A DNA stretch of 64,000 nucleotides, taken from positions 744,001-808,000 of the forward strand of contig CAVRVH010000007.1 of NCBI GenBank assembly GCA_963724665.1, read 5' to 3'. Position numbers and translations under genes: made by a program. Below the pieces are notes generated by a model. It was given only the letters and a program-made list of their open reading frames with translations. It was not told where the DNA came from and ran no database searches. The first letter of the stretch is position 1. The number at the start of each line of letters is the position of its first letter. Shown in pieces: positions 31,685-40,133 of the stretch. This stretch comes from DASUPK01 sp963724665. GTDB lineage: Bacteria; Actinomycetota; Thermoleophilia; Solirubrobacterales; 70-9.

Positions 31685-33222
31685 CAGGGCCACTCCGGCT
31701 GCTCGACGGCGAGCTCGACTGCGCGAAATACCGCCTTCGCCTTGTTGACGGACTCGTTGTACTCGTAGGCCGGCTGGGCGTCCGCGACCGTTCCTCCGCC
31801 CGCCTGCACATGGACGAGCCCGTCCTTGACGACGACTGAGCGGATGTAGATCGCGGTGTCCAGGTCCCTGGTGTAGCTCAGGTATCCGACCGCGCCGCCA
31901 TACGGACCGCGCTTTTGCGGCTCCAGCTCGTCGATGATCTGCATCGCGCGGACCTTCGGCGCGCCTGAGAGCGTGCCCGCTGGGAGAATCGAGCGCAGGG
32001 CGTCCATCGCGCTGATCCCCTCGCGCAGCTTGCCCGAGACCTGGCTGACGATGTGCAGCACATGGGAGTAGGTCTCGACCACCATCAGCTCGTCGACCGT
32101 GACCGACCCGTACTCGCAGACGCGTCCGAGGTCGTTGCGCCCGAGATCCACGAGCATCACGTGTTCGGCGCGCTCCTTCGGGTCCTGCAAGAGACGCTCG
32201 GCGGCCAGGCGGTCCTCCTCCTCGTCGGCGCCGCGCGGGTAGGTGCCGGCGATCGGCCTGGTCTCGACGCGATCCCCCGTCACCTTGACCAGGGGCTCGG
32301 GGGACGCGCCGGCGATCTCGAAGTCGCCGAAGTCGAGGAAGTACATGTAGGGCGAGGGATTGACCGTGCGCAGGCCCCTGTAGATAGAGAAGGCCTCGAC
32401 CGGGCAGGGCGAGGTGAAGCGCTGCGACGGGACCACCTGGAAGGCGTCGCCGGCGTGGACGTACTCGATGATCCGGGAGACCGTCGCCTCGAACTGCTCC
32501 CGGCTCATGTTGGACTGAAAGTCGATCGGGGACTTCTCCGCCGTCGGGTCCACGGCGGGGACCGGCTCGCGGAGCTTCTCGCGCACCTCCCCGATCGTCT
32601 CCACGGCGCGGGCGTATGCCTCCTCGATTCCACCGTCCTCGACGAATGCGTTGGCGATCAGCGTCACCTCGTGGCGCTGGTGGTCGAAGGCGACCAGCAC
32701 GTCGGTGATCATCAGGGCCATGTCGGGCAGCCCGACTGGGTCGGGGTTCGGCTCGGGCAGTGGCTCCACGGTGCGGACCAGGTCGTAGCCGAAGAAGCCC
32801 ACCGCGCCGCCCGCGAACGGGGGCAACTCGTCGGGCTCCGCGATCTCGTAGCGGCCCAGGTATTCGGCAGCGGCCGCGTAAGGGTCCGGCGCTTCGGTGA
32901 CTCGGTCCGGGGCGGCGCCGGTACCCGATTCCGCCGCAGTCTCGCCGCTCCACTCGGAGAGGCTGCCGTCGGACCAGCGCAGGATCGCCCTCGGCCGGAA
33001 GCCCAGGAAGGACCAGCGTCCCAGGCGGCCCTGCTCCGCGGACTCGAGCAGGAAGGCCGGCCCGTCGCCGCGCAGCTTCAGAAATGCGCTGACCGGCGTC
33101 TCCGTGTCGTCGATGAACCGGTAACGGACCGGCACCACCGTGGCGCTCCGCGAAAGCTCACGGGCGCGATCGAGGTCCGGCTCGAGGCCGGGAAGAATGG
33201 TCGCAGCCCCGACGGTGTTCAT
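31684..33222 (-). CDS. trpE: Anthranilate synthase component I
   Basis: TrpE makes anthranilate from chorismate with TrpG. The 512-residue protein has the LLES motif (about residues 57-60, FLLESAEQG) known to form part of the tryptophan feedback site, so feedback inhibition is expected. The chorismate-binding domain shows FQVVPSQRF, RPIAGTYPRGADEEED, LVDLGRNDLGRV and SGAPKVRAMQIIDELE. Its start overlaps the hisIE stop by 4 nt. Confidence 0.97.
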   Translation of the reverse strand: MNTVGAATILPGLEPDLDRARELSRSATVVPVRYRFIDDTETPVSAFLKLRGDGPAFLLESAEQGRLGRWSFLGFRPRAILRWSDGSLSEWSGETAAESGTGAAPDRVTEAPDPYAAAAEYLGRYEIAEPDELPPFAGGAVGFFGYDLVRTVEPLPEPNPDPVGLPDMALMITDVLVAFDHQRHEVTLIANAFVEDGGIEEAYARAVETIGEVREKLREPVPAVDPTAEKSPIDFQSNMSREQFEATVSRIIEYVHAGDAFQVVPSQRFTSPCPVEAFSIYRGLRTVNPSPYMYFLDFGDFEIAGASPEPLVKVTGDRVETRPIAGTYPRGADEEEDRLAAERLLQDPKERAEHVMLVDLGRNDLGRVCEYGSVTVDELMVVETYSHVLHIVSQVSGKLREGISAMDALRSILPAGTLSGAPKVRAMQIIDELEPQKRGPYGGAVGYLSYTRDLDTAIYIRSVVVKDGLVHVQAGGGTVADAQPAYEYNESVNKAKAVFRAVELAVEQPEWP

Positions 33223-33893
33223 CGAGCCCGCCGTCGTCCGTTCAGGACGTGCAGCACCTCGGCCATCGAGATGCCGCGCGAGAGCAGCAGGACAGCCAGG
33301 TGGTAGACGACGTCCGCGCCCTCCTCGGCGACCCGCTCCTCGGACTCGGTGTCGACCGCCTTGACCACCTCGGCGGCCTCCTCTCGCACCTTGTCGCCAG
33401 CGAGCTTCGAGTCCTCGAGCAGTTCGACTGTGTAGCTGCCGGCCGGGCGCTTGCGCTGGCGGGCGACGAGGGTCCGCTCCAGCGTGGCAAGAGCCTCGTA
33501 CGGCAGCAGGGTCGGCTCGCCGACCACGCCCGGCGCGTCGACGCCCGGATCGGCGGTGCCCTCAAGGTCGCGGTAGAAGCAGGAGCGCTCGCCGGTATGG
33601 CAGGCGGGCCCCGCCGGATCGACCAGCGCGACGAGCGCGTCACCGTCGCAGTCGTAACGGATCTGCCGAACCCGCTGGACATTCCCCGAGGTCGCGCCCT
33701 TGTGCCAGATCTCGCGGCGGCTGCGGCTGTAGAGGTGGATCTCGCGGGTCTCGAGGGTGAGCAGCAGAGACTCCTCGTTCATGTAGGCGAGGGTGAGCAC
33801 CTCGCCGGAGCGAGCGTCCTGCATCACGCACGGCACGAGCCCGCGCTCGTCGAAACGAACCTTCGCCGCATCTCTGGCGGTCTGCACGACCAT
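33219..33893 (-). CDS. hisI: Bifunctional phosphoribosyl-AMP cyclohydrolase / phosphoribosyl-ATP pyrophosphatase
   Basis: This 224-residue fusion catalyses histidine-pathway steps 2 and 3. The HisI half (about 1-115) has LAYMNEESL, YSRSRREIWHKGATSGN and the zinc ligands in RYDCDGDALV and ACHTGERSCFY. The HisE half (about 130-224) has the MazG-like helices EEAAEVVKAV and EEGADVVYHLAVLL. HisIE fusions are usual in some phyla, while many actinobacteria keep hisI and hisE separate. It heads the trpEGDC operon. The ATG lies 9 nt after a TACAAT box. Confidence 0.95.
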   Translation of the reverse strand: MVVQTARDAAKVRFDERGLVPCVMQDARSGEVLTLAYMNEESLLLTLETREIHLYSRSRREIWHKGATSGNVQRVRQIRYDCDGDALVALVDPAGPACHTGERSCFYRDLEGTADPGVDAPGVVGEPTLLPYEALATLERTLVARQRKRPAGSYTVELLEDSKLAGDKVREEAAEVVKAVDTESEERVAEEGADVVYHLAVLLLSRGISMAEVLHVLNGRRRAR

Positions 33894-33902
33894 CGTCGCG
33901 CG

Positions 33903-33908
33903 ATTGTA
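33903..33908 (-). promoter_or_regulatory. -10 box of the hisIE-trpEGDC operon
   Basis: TACAAT on the minus strand ends 9 nt before the hisIE ATG. No leader peptide, T-box or attenuator can fit, so control of this operon must be at initiation or by enzyme feedback. No clear -35 was found. Confidence 0.45.
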
Positions 33909-33933
33909 CGAACCCCCTGCTCGCGCCCCTGAA

Positions 33934-33956
33934 GGCGCCGGTTCAGCTCAGGCGCC
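33934..33956 (-). terminator. Possible terminator of the hrcA-era operon
   Basis: GGCGCC occurs at 33934-33939 and again at 33951-33956, able to pair around an 11-nt loop, between the last gene of the hrcA operon and the his-trp promoter. There is no T-tract. Confidence 0.3.
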
Positions 33957-33967
33957 GCCGGTAGGGC

Positions 33968-34228
33968 TCAGTCCTCGCCCTCTTCCTCATCGTCGTCGCG
34001 GAAGTTGAGGACGGTCTCCACGGGACCGTCGTCCCCCTCGGCCTCGCGGGTCTCCTCCTGAAGCTGCACCTCGGCCGCGATCTCAGGATCCAGGTCGGCT
34101 TCGAAACCGTCCTGAGCCTCCAGGCCGACCGCCAGACCCTCCTCCTGCACCGGCATCGGCTTCTCGGCCGGCTCGGGATGCCGCTCGTCCTCCTCGGTCC
34201 ATTCCTCTCGGTCACCCTCGATGTCCAT
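33968..34228 (-). CDS. Small strongly acidic protein of unknown function
   Basis: This 86-residue protein is rich in Glu and Asp (about 40 percent acidic by eye) and begins MDIEGDREEWTEEDERH. It has no membrane helix, motif or recognisable domain and is probably disordered. AGAGGAGCGAG just before the ATG is a good ribosome-binding site, which supports it being a real gene. It is the last gene of the hrcA-...-era operon. Confidence 0.6.
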   Translation of the reverse strand: MDIEGDREEWTEEDERHPEPAEKPMPVQEEGLAVGLEAQDGFEADLDPEIAAEVQLQEETREAEGDDGPVETVLNFRDDDEEEGED

Positions 34229-34303
34229 CTCGCTCCTCTCGTCGTCTGAGGGGCGAATGATCTTGACCCCGACGGGGTCGCCGGTGAACGGGATGTGAAC
34301 GGA

Positions 34304-35197
34304 TTACTCGATGCCGAGCCGGTCGAGCAGGCCCTCGTCCTTCCGCCAGCGCTTCCGGACTCGGACCTGCAGGTCGAGAAAGACGCGGCCGCCGAGCTCC
34401 CGCTCGAGCTCCGTGCGGGCGGCGGTTCCGATCTCCTTGATCTTGCTGCCGCCGGAGCCGATCAGGATGCCCTTCTGCGACTCGGCCTCGGCCCAGATGT
34501 GGGCGTGGACCTCGACCACTCCGTCCTCGCGGTGGGCGACTTCTGAGACCTGGACCTCGACGGCGTGGGGCAGCTCGTCGCGGGTGCGGCGCAGAACCTG
34601 CTCCCGGATCAGCTCGGCGAGCAGGACCTCGCTCGGCAGGTCCGAGCGCTGCTCGGGCGGGAACAGGAGGGGGCTCTCGGGCAGCAGCTCGACGAGCCTC
34701 GAGACCATCGGCTCGAGGCCGTGACCCTTTCTCGCGCTGACGGGAAAGATCTCGTCCACGCCGCCGATCTCCCCCACCGCGGAGAGCACGGCGGCCGTCT
34801 CGGCGTTGTTGAGCCGGTCGACCTTGTTGACGGCGCAGACGACCGGGGTGTCGATGCTCGACTGGAGAAGCGCCTTCGAGATGAAGCGGTCGCCCGGGCC
34901 CACCCCCTGTTCGGCGTTGACGACGAACAGGACGGCGTCTGAGTCCGCGATCTCGCGCTCGACGCGGCGCTGCATGCGTTCCGTGAGGGCGTCGCGAGGG
35001 CGCTGCACGCCCGGGAGGTCGGTCATCACCAGCTGCCAATCGGCCGCCAGGTCGGTCGCGACCCCGCGGATCGCCCTCCTGGTCGTCTGGGGGCGCTCTG
35101 AGACGATCGCGACGTGCGAGCCCACGATGGCGTTGACCAGCGTGGACTTGCCGACGTTGGGCCGGCCCGCGAGCCCGACGAAGCCGGCCCTGCTCAC
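34304..35197 (-). CDS. era: GTPase Era
   Basis: Era binds 16S rRNA and checks small-subunit assembly. The 297-residue protein has G1 GRPNVGKST (about 12-20), G3 DLPG and G4 NKVD in the GTPase domain. A C-terminal KH domain includes GSGGSKIKEIG and a basic RVRKRWRKDEGLLDRLG end. The start overlaps the ybeY stop by 4 nt. The ybeY-era linkage is widespread. Confidence 0.97.
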   Translation of the reverse strand: MSRAGFVGLAGRPNVGKSTLVNAIVGSHVAIVSERPQTTRRAIRGVATDLAADWQLVMTDLPGVQRPRDALTERMQRRVEREIADSDAVLFVVNAEQGVGPGDRFISKALLQSSIDTPVVCAVNKVDRLNNAETAAVLSAVGEIGGVDEIFPVSARKGHGLEPMVSRLVELLPESPLLFPPEQRSDLPSEVLLAELIREQVLRRTRDELPHAVEVQVSEVAHREDGVVEVHAHIWAEAESQKGILIGSGGSKIKEIGTAARTELERELGGRVFLDLQVRVRKRWRKDEGLLDRLGIE

Positions 35198-35550
35198 AAC
35201 GAGGCCATGACCTTGGCCTGCAGCTCGAGCATCTCGCCGGCGTCGGTCTCGTGGTCGAACCCGCAGAGGTGGAGGGTGCCGTGGACCGCGGCCTCGGTCA
35301 CGTCCGTCGCCTGCTCCGGGCAGATGAAGACGTCGCCCAGCTCACGGGGCCCGGTCTCGTGGGGTTGGTCGTCGATCGGAAAGGCCAGGACGTCCGTGGC
35401 CTCGTCCACGCCACGCGCGGCGTAGTTGAGGGTCCGCATTCGCCCCTTCCCCACGACCTCCACGCCGAGGTGGCCGTCGTCCACCCCCGCTGCGTGCAGG
35501 GCCGCCCCCACCGCGCGCCGCAGGTCGCCGGGGACGTCGGAGAGGTCGAT
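35194..35550 (-). CDS. ybeY: Endoribonuclease YbeY, start codon not standard
   Basis: YbeY is a zinc-dependent RNase in rRNA maturation and quality control. The zinc motif HGTLHLCGFDHETD (three His) and the upstream RGVDEATDVLAFPID are intact. The fold's first helix (VPGDLRRAVGAALHAAG) has no ATG/GTG/TTG before it unless translation begins deep inside phoH. The only short option is ATC at 35550, one base after the phoH stop (118 aa). A GTG at 35511 would remove part of helix 1. The CDS limit given is therefore tentative; the identity is not. Confidence 0.88.
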   Translation of the reverse strand: MDLSDVPGDLRRAVGAALHAAGVDDGHLGVEVVGKGRMRTLNYAARGVDEATDVLAFPIDDQPHETGPRELGDVFICPEQATDVTEAAVHGTLHLCGFDHETDAGEMLELQAKVMASL

Positions 35551-35551
35551 G

Positions 35552-36514
35552 TCAGCCGTCCCCGTCGGACGCGGAGCGGCTCTCGGCCTCGCCGTAGGCG
35601 GCGACGATCCGCTGCACGAGCTTGTGGCGCACGACGTCCTCACCGCCGAAGCGGATGAAGTTGATGTCCTGGACCTCGTTGAGGATCGCCCCGACCTCGA
35701 CCAGGCCGGACTTCGAGCCGCGCTCAAGGTCGATCTGGGTGATGTCGCCCGTGACGACGATCTTGGAGCCGAAGCCGAGACGGGTCAGGAACATCTTCAT
35801 CTGCTCGGGGCTCGTGTTCTGCGCCTCGTCGAGGATCACGAAGGAATCGTTGAGCGTCCGGCCGCGCATGAAGGCCAGCGGCGCGACCTCGATGGTTCCG
35901 CGCTCGAAGTAGGAGTTGACCTTCTCGGGATCAAGCATGTCGTACAGCGCGTCGAAGAGCGGTCGCAGATACGGATCGACCTTCGCCTGGATGTCGCCGG
36001 GCAGGAAGCCCAGGCGCTCGCCCGCCTCGACCGCAGGCCGAGTGAGGATCACGCGGCTGACGTCGCCGCGCGAGAGGGCGGCGGCCGCCATCGCCACCGC
36101 CAGGAAGGTCTTGCCGGTGCCGGCCGGGCCGATGCCGAAGGTGATCGTGTGGCGGCGGATCGAGTCGACGTACTGCTTCTGATTGACAGTCTTGGGCGCG
36201 ACCCGCGTGTTGCGGTGCTGCCAGACGACGTCCTCGAGGATCTCGGCCGGGCTCTCGTGCTTGTCGAGCGCGCCGGTGACGGCCTCGATCGTGCCCGGGG
36301 CAATCTCGTGTCCCTGCTCGATCAGGTCGACCAATTCGCCGACGACGGTCTCCGCGGTGCGAACCTCGGTCGCCTCGCCGTCCAGGGTGAGGACGTTGCC
36401 GCGCAGGTAGAGGTCGACGTCGAGGTGGCCCTCGAGGGCACGGAGGACCGCATCCTCGGAGCCGGCCAGCTCCGCGGCGACGGTGTTGTCGATCTCCAGC
36501 TGCCTACGCGCCAA
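35552..36514 (-). CDS. PhoH-family ATPase
   Basis: This 320-residue protein carries an N-terminal KH-like segment (about 1-75), followed by a P-loop NTPase with Walker A GPAGTGKT (about 129-136) and Walker B FVILDEAQN. ITFGIGPAGTGKTFLAVAMA and the terminal VVTGDITQIDL are characteristic of PhoH. The PhoH-YbeY pair is widespread, which fits a role in RNA metabolism. The start is TTG, overlapping the yqeY end. Confidence 0.93.
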   Translation of the reverse strand: MARRQLEIDNTVAAELAGSEDAVLRALEGHLDVDLYLRGNVLTLDGEATEVRTAETVVGELVDLIEQGHEIAPGTIEAVTGALDKHESPAEILEDVVWQHRNTRVAPKTVNQKQYVDSIRRHTITFGIGPAGTGKTFLAVAMAAAALSRGDVSRVILTRPAVEAGERLGFLPGDIQAKVDPYLRPLFDALYDMLDPEKVNSYFERGTIEVAPLAFMRGRTLNDSFVILDEAQNTSPEQMKMFLTRLGFGSKIVVTGDITQIDLERGSKSGLVEVGAILNEVQDINFIRFGGEDVVRHKLVQRIVAAYGEAESRSASDGDG

Positions 36515-36935
36515 GCTTCTCGCGCACCGCCTGGCTGACCCGCTTGCCGTCGGCTCGTCCGCCGACCTTGGGCATCAGCGCCTTCATCACGCCCCCCATG
36601 TCCTTCGGCTCGCTGGCACCGGATTCCTCGACCGCGCTTGACACGAGGTCGGAAAGCTCCTCGTCTGAGAGCTGATCGGGCAGGTAGCCCTCAATCAGCT
36701 TCGCTTCGGCCTCCTCGGCTGCGGCCTGCTCCGTCCTGTCGCCCTCCTTGAGGGCCTCGGCGGCGTCGAGCCGGCGCTTGCGCTCACGCTGCAGCGCGGC
36801 GACCTCGTCTCCCTTGCCCTCCTTCTCCTCGGCCTGGAGGGCGTTGACGAGCATGCGCAGCTGGCCGACGCGCTCCTTCTCGCCTGCCTTCATCGCCGTC
36901 TTCACGTCCTCCTGTACCCGCTCGAGGATGGTCAT
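36504..36935 (-). CDS. GatB/YqeY-domain protein
   Basis: This 143-residue helical protein matches YqeY, a stand-alone version of the tRNA-binding C-terminal domain of GatB. It begins TILERVQEDVKTAMKAGEKE, then has RMLVNALQAEEK, IEGYLPDQLSDEELSDLV and the terminal DMGGVMKALMPKVGGRADGK with KRVSQAVREKL. The molecular role is not firmly known. It overlaps the phoH start by 11 nt. Confidence 0.92.
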   Translation of the reverse strand: MTILERVQEDVKTAMKAGEKERVGQLRMLVNALQAEEKEGKGDEVAALQRERKRRLDAAEALKEGDRTEQAAAEEAEAKLIEGYLPDQLSDEELSDLVSSAVEESGASEPKDMGGVMKALMPKVGGRADGKRVSQAVREKLGA

Positions 36936-36938
36936 CGC

Positions 36939-37394
36939 CTAAAGCGTAGTCGGCGGCGTGGCTGCCCCGTTCGTCTCCAGGCCGGACGCCCGCAGGACGA
37001 GCGTGAGCGACGCCTCCGGGCCGGGCCAGGCCTCATGGACCATCTCATTTCCTCCGCCGTGGACGACGAGGCGCAGCGCCAGTCCCAGGAGCACAGCATC
37101 GTCGAGCTGCCCGATCCCGGGTAGGAAGTCAGGCACCAGATCTATCGGCAGGGCGAGATATCCGAGAACAAGGAAGAGGACGGCTCTGCGCCGACGGGGG
37201 ATGCGGTGGTCACGAGCAAGCCGTGACACCAACACGAGGCAGTCGGGGATGAACCCGGCCAGAGCCCGAGCGTCCTCGCGGCGCCCGGCTGCGATCAGGC
37301 CCGCCACCGCGACCAGGTAGAGGCCGACCGCGACCATCAGCAGGCCCCAGGGGATGAACGGGATGTTCTCGGCGGTTACAGCGACGAGGCTCAC
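36939..37394 (-). CDS. DUF1232 (YkvA-like) membrane protein
   Basis: This 151-residue protein has an N-terminal helix (WGLLMVAVGLYLVAVAGLIAAG). A DUF1232 core follows (LVLGYLALPIDLVPDFLPGI and GQLDDAVLLGLALRLVV) with the DLxPDFIPGIGxLDD motif. Function is unknown; the family is often found near housekeeping or stress genes. Its ATG overlaps the murI stop in an ATGA. Confidence 0.85.
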   Translation of the reverse strand: MSLVAVTAENIPFIPWGLLMVAVGLYLVAVAGLIAAGRREDARALAGFIPDCLVLVSRLARDHRIPRRRRAVLFLVLGYLALPIDLVPDFLPGIGQLDDAVLLGLALRLVVHGGGNEMVHEAWPGPEASLTLVLRASGLETNGAATPPTTL

Positions 37395-38215
37395 GGCAGA
37401 TCGACCCGCTCGACATCGCCGAGCGGCATCTGGAGGAAGCGGGTGCCCAGCTCGCGGAAGGTCTCGGCGTCCCCGGTGCAGAGGAATCGATAGGTCCCCT
37501 CCTCGTTGCCGGCTTTCGCGAGCCCAGACCCTTCGAGGACCCGCTGCACAGTCCCGGCGATCGCGTGTCCCGCCGTGACCAGCCGAACGTCTCGTCCGAG
37601 CACGCGCTGGAGCATCGGCCGCACCAGCGGGTAGTGCGTGCAGCCGAGGATGACGGTGTCGACCTCCGCACGCTTCAGCGGCTCGCAGTAGGAGCGAACC
37701 ATCTCGACAACGCTCTCCGAGAAGGGGAAGCCACGCTGGATCACCGCGGCGAGGTCAGGCGCCTCGACCTCCGTGATGGTCAGCGCGCGGTGCTGGCTCG
37801 AGAGCGCGCTCAGATAAGAGCCGCTCCGAACGGTGGCCGGCGTGGCGAGCACGCCGACGTTCCCGGACTCGGTGATCGCGCCGGCGATCTCTGCCTCGGG
37901 CTTGATCACCGCCACCACCTCCACCCCGACCTCGGCCGCTATCTCCCTCGCAACCTCCTGGCCGGCCGACGCAGCGGAGTTGCAGGCGATCACCAGCAGC
38001 TTCGCGCCGCGATCGAGGAGAAATCGGGTGACCTGCTCGACGTGCTCACGAAGCTCATCGGTGCTTCGAGCGCCATACGGGAAACGCGCGTCGTCCCCGA
38101 GATAGAGGTAGTCCTCCTCCGGCAGCGAGACGAGGCATTCATGAAGCACAGTGAGCCCGCCGACGCCGGAATCGAAGACGGCGATCGGCAGCTCTGAGCT
38201 CGGCTCTGCCGCCAT
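37391..38215 (-). CDS. murI: Glutamate racemase
   Basis: MurI supplies D-glutamate for peptidoglycan. The 274-residue protein has IAVFDSGVGGLTVLHE, the first catalytic Cys in VIACNSAASA and the second in VILGCTHYPLVRPML, plus YLGDDARFPYG. Both catalytic cysteines are present. The ATG at 38215 overlaps the prmA stop in an ATGA. Confidence 0.95.
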   Translation of the reverse strand: MAAEPSSELPIAVFDSGVGGLTVLHECLVSLPEEDYLYLGDDARFPYGARSTDELREHVEQVTRFLLDRGAKLLVIACNSAASAGQEVAREIAAEVGVEVVAVIKPEAEIAGAITESGNVGVLATPATVRSGSYLSALSSQHRALTITEVEAPDLAAVIQRGFPFSESVVEMVRSYCEPLKRAEVDTVILGCTHYPLVRPMLQRVLGRDVRLVTAGHAIAGTVQRVLEGSGLAKAGNEEGTYRFLCTGDAETFRELGTRFLQMPLGDVERVDLP

Positions 38216-39051
38216 CAGGCGCCCGCCCCGTCGCGGCGCATCAGCAGCGCTCCCCAGTCGTTCTCGATTCGGCGCTCGGACTCCACGAGCCCGGTCGGGC
38301 CAAAGGCCTCGGTGACCTCGTCGACCTCGGCCTCCAGCATTCCCGAGCAGACCAGGGTGTCCGGGGCCTCCCCTGCAGCGGCGAGATGGCCGGCGCAGTC
38401 CTTGAGCAGGTTGCCGGTCAGGTTCGCGACGACGGTCCGCGCCACGGGAGGTGCCCCCTCCCGCACGTCCACCCGCTCGATCGACATCTCGACGTCGTTC
38501 GCCTCGGCGTTCGCCTTCGCGGTCTCCAGGGAGGCGAGCTCGCGGTCGCAGCCGGTGACCGGCGACCAGCCGAGCTTCGCCGCCGAGATTCCCAGGACCC
38601 CACTGCCGGTACCCCAGTCGGCGATCGGCCCGGATGCCTCGCCGGCCTCCTCCAAGGCCACCAGCAATGCCAGGCAGAGTCGGGTCGTGGGATGACCTCC
38701 CGTGCCGAAGGCTCGGCCCGGATCGACCACGACATCGATCAGCCCGTCCTTCGGGTCCCACCAGGACGGGCGAACTCCAATCCGCCCGGAAACCTCGATC
38801 GGCCGGTGAAAGTCGGTCCACTTGTCCGCCCAGTCGTCAGGGACCGAAGTGGTCGTGACGTCGACGAGGCTCCCTCCTGCGGCCGCCTGGACCTCGCCGA
38901 TGTCCGGGACCTCTCCGGGCGGGCCGTAGATGGCGAACTCGATCCATCCGGGCCCGCGCTCCTCCTCGAGCCCATTGGGCGCGAGCTCGAGCAGGTTCGC
39001 CATCACCGCCTCCGCGTACTCCGGAGCGCAGCGAACCGCGAGACGGATCAT
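38215..39051 (-). CDS. prmA: Ribosomal protein L11 methyltransferase
   Basis: PrmA trimethylates ribosomal protein L11 with SAM. The 278-residue protein has an N-terminal substrate domain (EEERGPGWIEFAIYG) and the class I methyltransferase motifs VDPGRAFGTGGHPTTR, DWGTGSGVLGISAAKLG and VVANLTGNLLKD. The common actinobacterial order has rsmE at this place after dnaJ; here prmA occupies the position. Start overlaps the dnaJ stop by 4 nt. Confidence 0.93.
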   Translation of the reverse strand: MIRLAVRCAPEYAEAVMANLLELAPNGLEEERGPGWIEFAIYGPPGEVPDIGEVQAAAGGSLVDVTTTSVPDDWADKWTDFHRPIEVSGRIGVRPSWWDPKDGLIDVVVDPGRAFGTGGHPTTRLCLALLVALEEAGEASGPIADWGTGSGVLGISAAKLGWSPVTGCDRELASLETAKANAEANDVEMSIERVDVREGAPPVARTVVANLTGNLLKDCAGHLAAAGEAPDTLVCSGMLEAEVDEVTEAFGPTGLVESERRIENDWGALLMRRDGAGA

Positions 39052-40121
39052 CTCCGCTGAGGCGTCTGTTGACCGAGTGCTTCGGCGAGGCGCTCAGCGG
39101 CCTCGCGCTGATCGTTATCCAGATCGGTCGGGACCACCAGCTCGAAAACGACGTGCTGATTCCCGCGCCGTCCACCGCGGAGCGGCGGCAGGCCGCGGCC
39201 GTTGAGCACCGAGGCCTCCCCGTGCTGCGTCCCAGCCGGCACCTCGACGGCAAGCTCGCCCTCCAGGGTGGGAACGAAGACCTCGCCGCCCACGATCGCC
39301 GTGGTCACCGGCACTTCCGCGCGCGTGATCAGCTCGGTTCCCTGGCGGGTGAAACGCTCATCCGTCTCGACGCGGATCTCCACATAGAGGTCGCCCTGCC
39401 GTCCTCTGGGCTCTCCGACATGCCCGGCGCCGGCGATCCGCACGCGCTGGCCGTCCTCGATCCCGGCGGGAATGTCGACCTCCCAGGTGCGGGTCTCGGC
39501 GATCCGACCCGCCCCAACGCACCGCTCGCATGGCGTCTCGGGGATGCGGCCATCGCCGCCACACCGGTCGCAGGGCATGGCCCGGACGACCTGGCCGAAG
39601 ATGCTTCGGCTGACCTCGCGAATCTGACCCGTCCCCTCACACTTGGGACACGTCTCGATGGGAGTGCCGGGCTCGGCGCCATTCCCGCGGCAGCGCTCGC
39701 AGACGACGACAGCCTCAAACGAGACCTCCCGCCTCTGGTCCTCCAGCACGTCCTCCAGGTTGATCTCGACAACCGCCCCGATGTCAGCGCCGGCGGCCGG
39801 GCCGCCGCCGAACCCGCCGAAGGGGTCGCCACCCCCGAAGAGTGAATCGAAGATGTCCTGGATGTTGCCGAAGCCGCCCGGCGCAAACCCGCCGGAGCGC
39901 AGCCCGTCGTGGCCGAATTGGTCGTAGGTCTGGCGACGCCCGGCGTCGGAGAGCACCTCGTAGGCCTCCGCAGCCTCCTTGAACTTCTCCTCGGCCTCCG
40001 GATCGTGGGCGTTGACGTCCGGATGCAGCTCGCGTGCCAGCTTCCGGAACGCCTTCTTGATCTCTCCGTCGGAGGCGCCCCGTTCCACGCCCAGCACCTG
40101 GTAGTAGTCGCGCTTGGCCAT
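39048..40121 (-). CDS. dnaJ: Chaperone DnaJ (Hsp40)
   Basis: DnaJ presents unfolded proteins to DnaK. The 357-residue protein has the J domain (MAKRDYYQVLGVERGASDGE, then LHPD at about 32-35), a Gly/Phe segment and four zinc-finger repeats of CxxCxGxG type (CERCRGNG, CPKCEGTG, CDRCGGDG, CERCVGAG). C-terminal substrate domains follow. It directly follows hrcA; dnaK and grpE are not in the window, so this is probably the hrcA-linked second dnaJ of actinobacteria. Confidence 0.97.
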   Translation of the reverse strand: MAKRDYYQVLGVERGASDGEIKKAFRKLARELHPDVNAHDPEAEEKFKEAAEAYEVLSDAGRRQTYDQFGHDGLRSGGFAPGGFGNIQDIFDSLFGGGDPFGGFGGGPAAGADIGAVVEINLEDVLEDQRREVSFEAVVVCERCRGNGAEPGTPIETCPKCEGTGQIREVSRSIFGQVVRAMPCDRCGGDGRIPETPCERCVGAGRIAETRTWEVDIPAGIEDGQRVRIAGAGHVGEPRGRQGDLYVEIRVETDERFTRQGTELITRAEVPVTTAIVGGEVFVPTLEGELAVEVPAGTQHGEASVLNGRGLPPLRGGRRGNQHVVFELVVPTDLDNDQREAAERLAEALGQQTPQRR

Positions 40122-40133
40122 GCGAGCCGGTCG

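Noticed and set aside
29258..31768. 836-codon open frame opposite trpC, trpD and trpG
   Set aside because: It is a shadow of three overlapping conserved trp genes.
33894..33967. Possible trp leader or attenuator before hisIE
   Set aside because: The -10 box lies 9 nt before the start; the hairpin at 33934-33956 is upstream of it and fits better as terminator of the previous operon.
34229..34303. Extra gene in the gap between era and the acidic protein
   Set aside because: Only 75 bp, with no start and ribosome-binding site other than that of the acidic protein.
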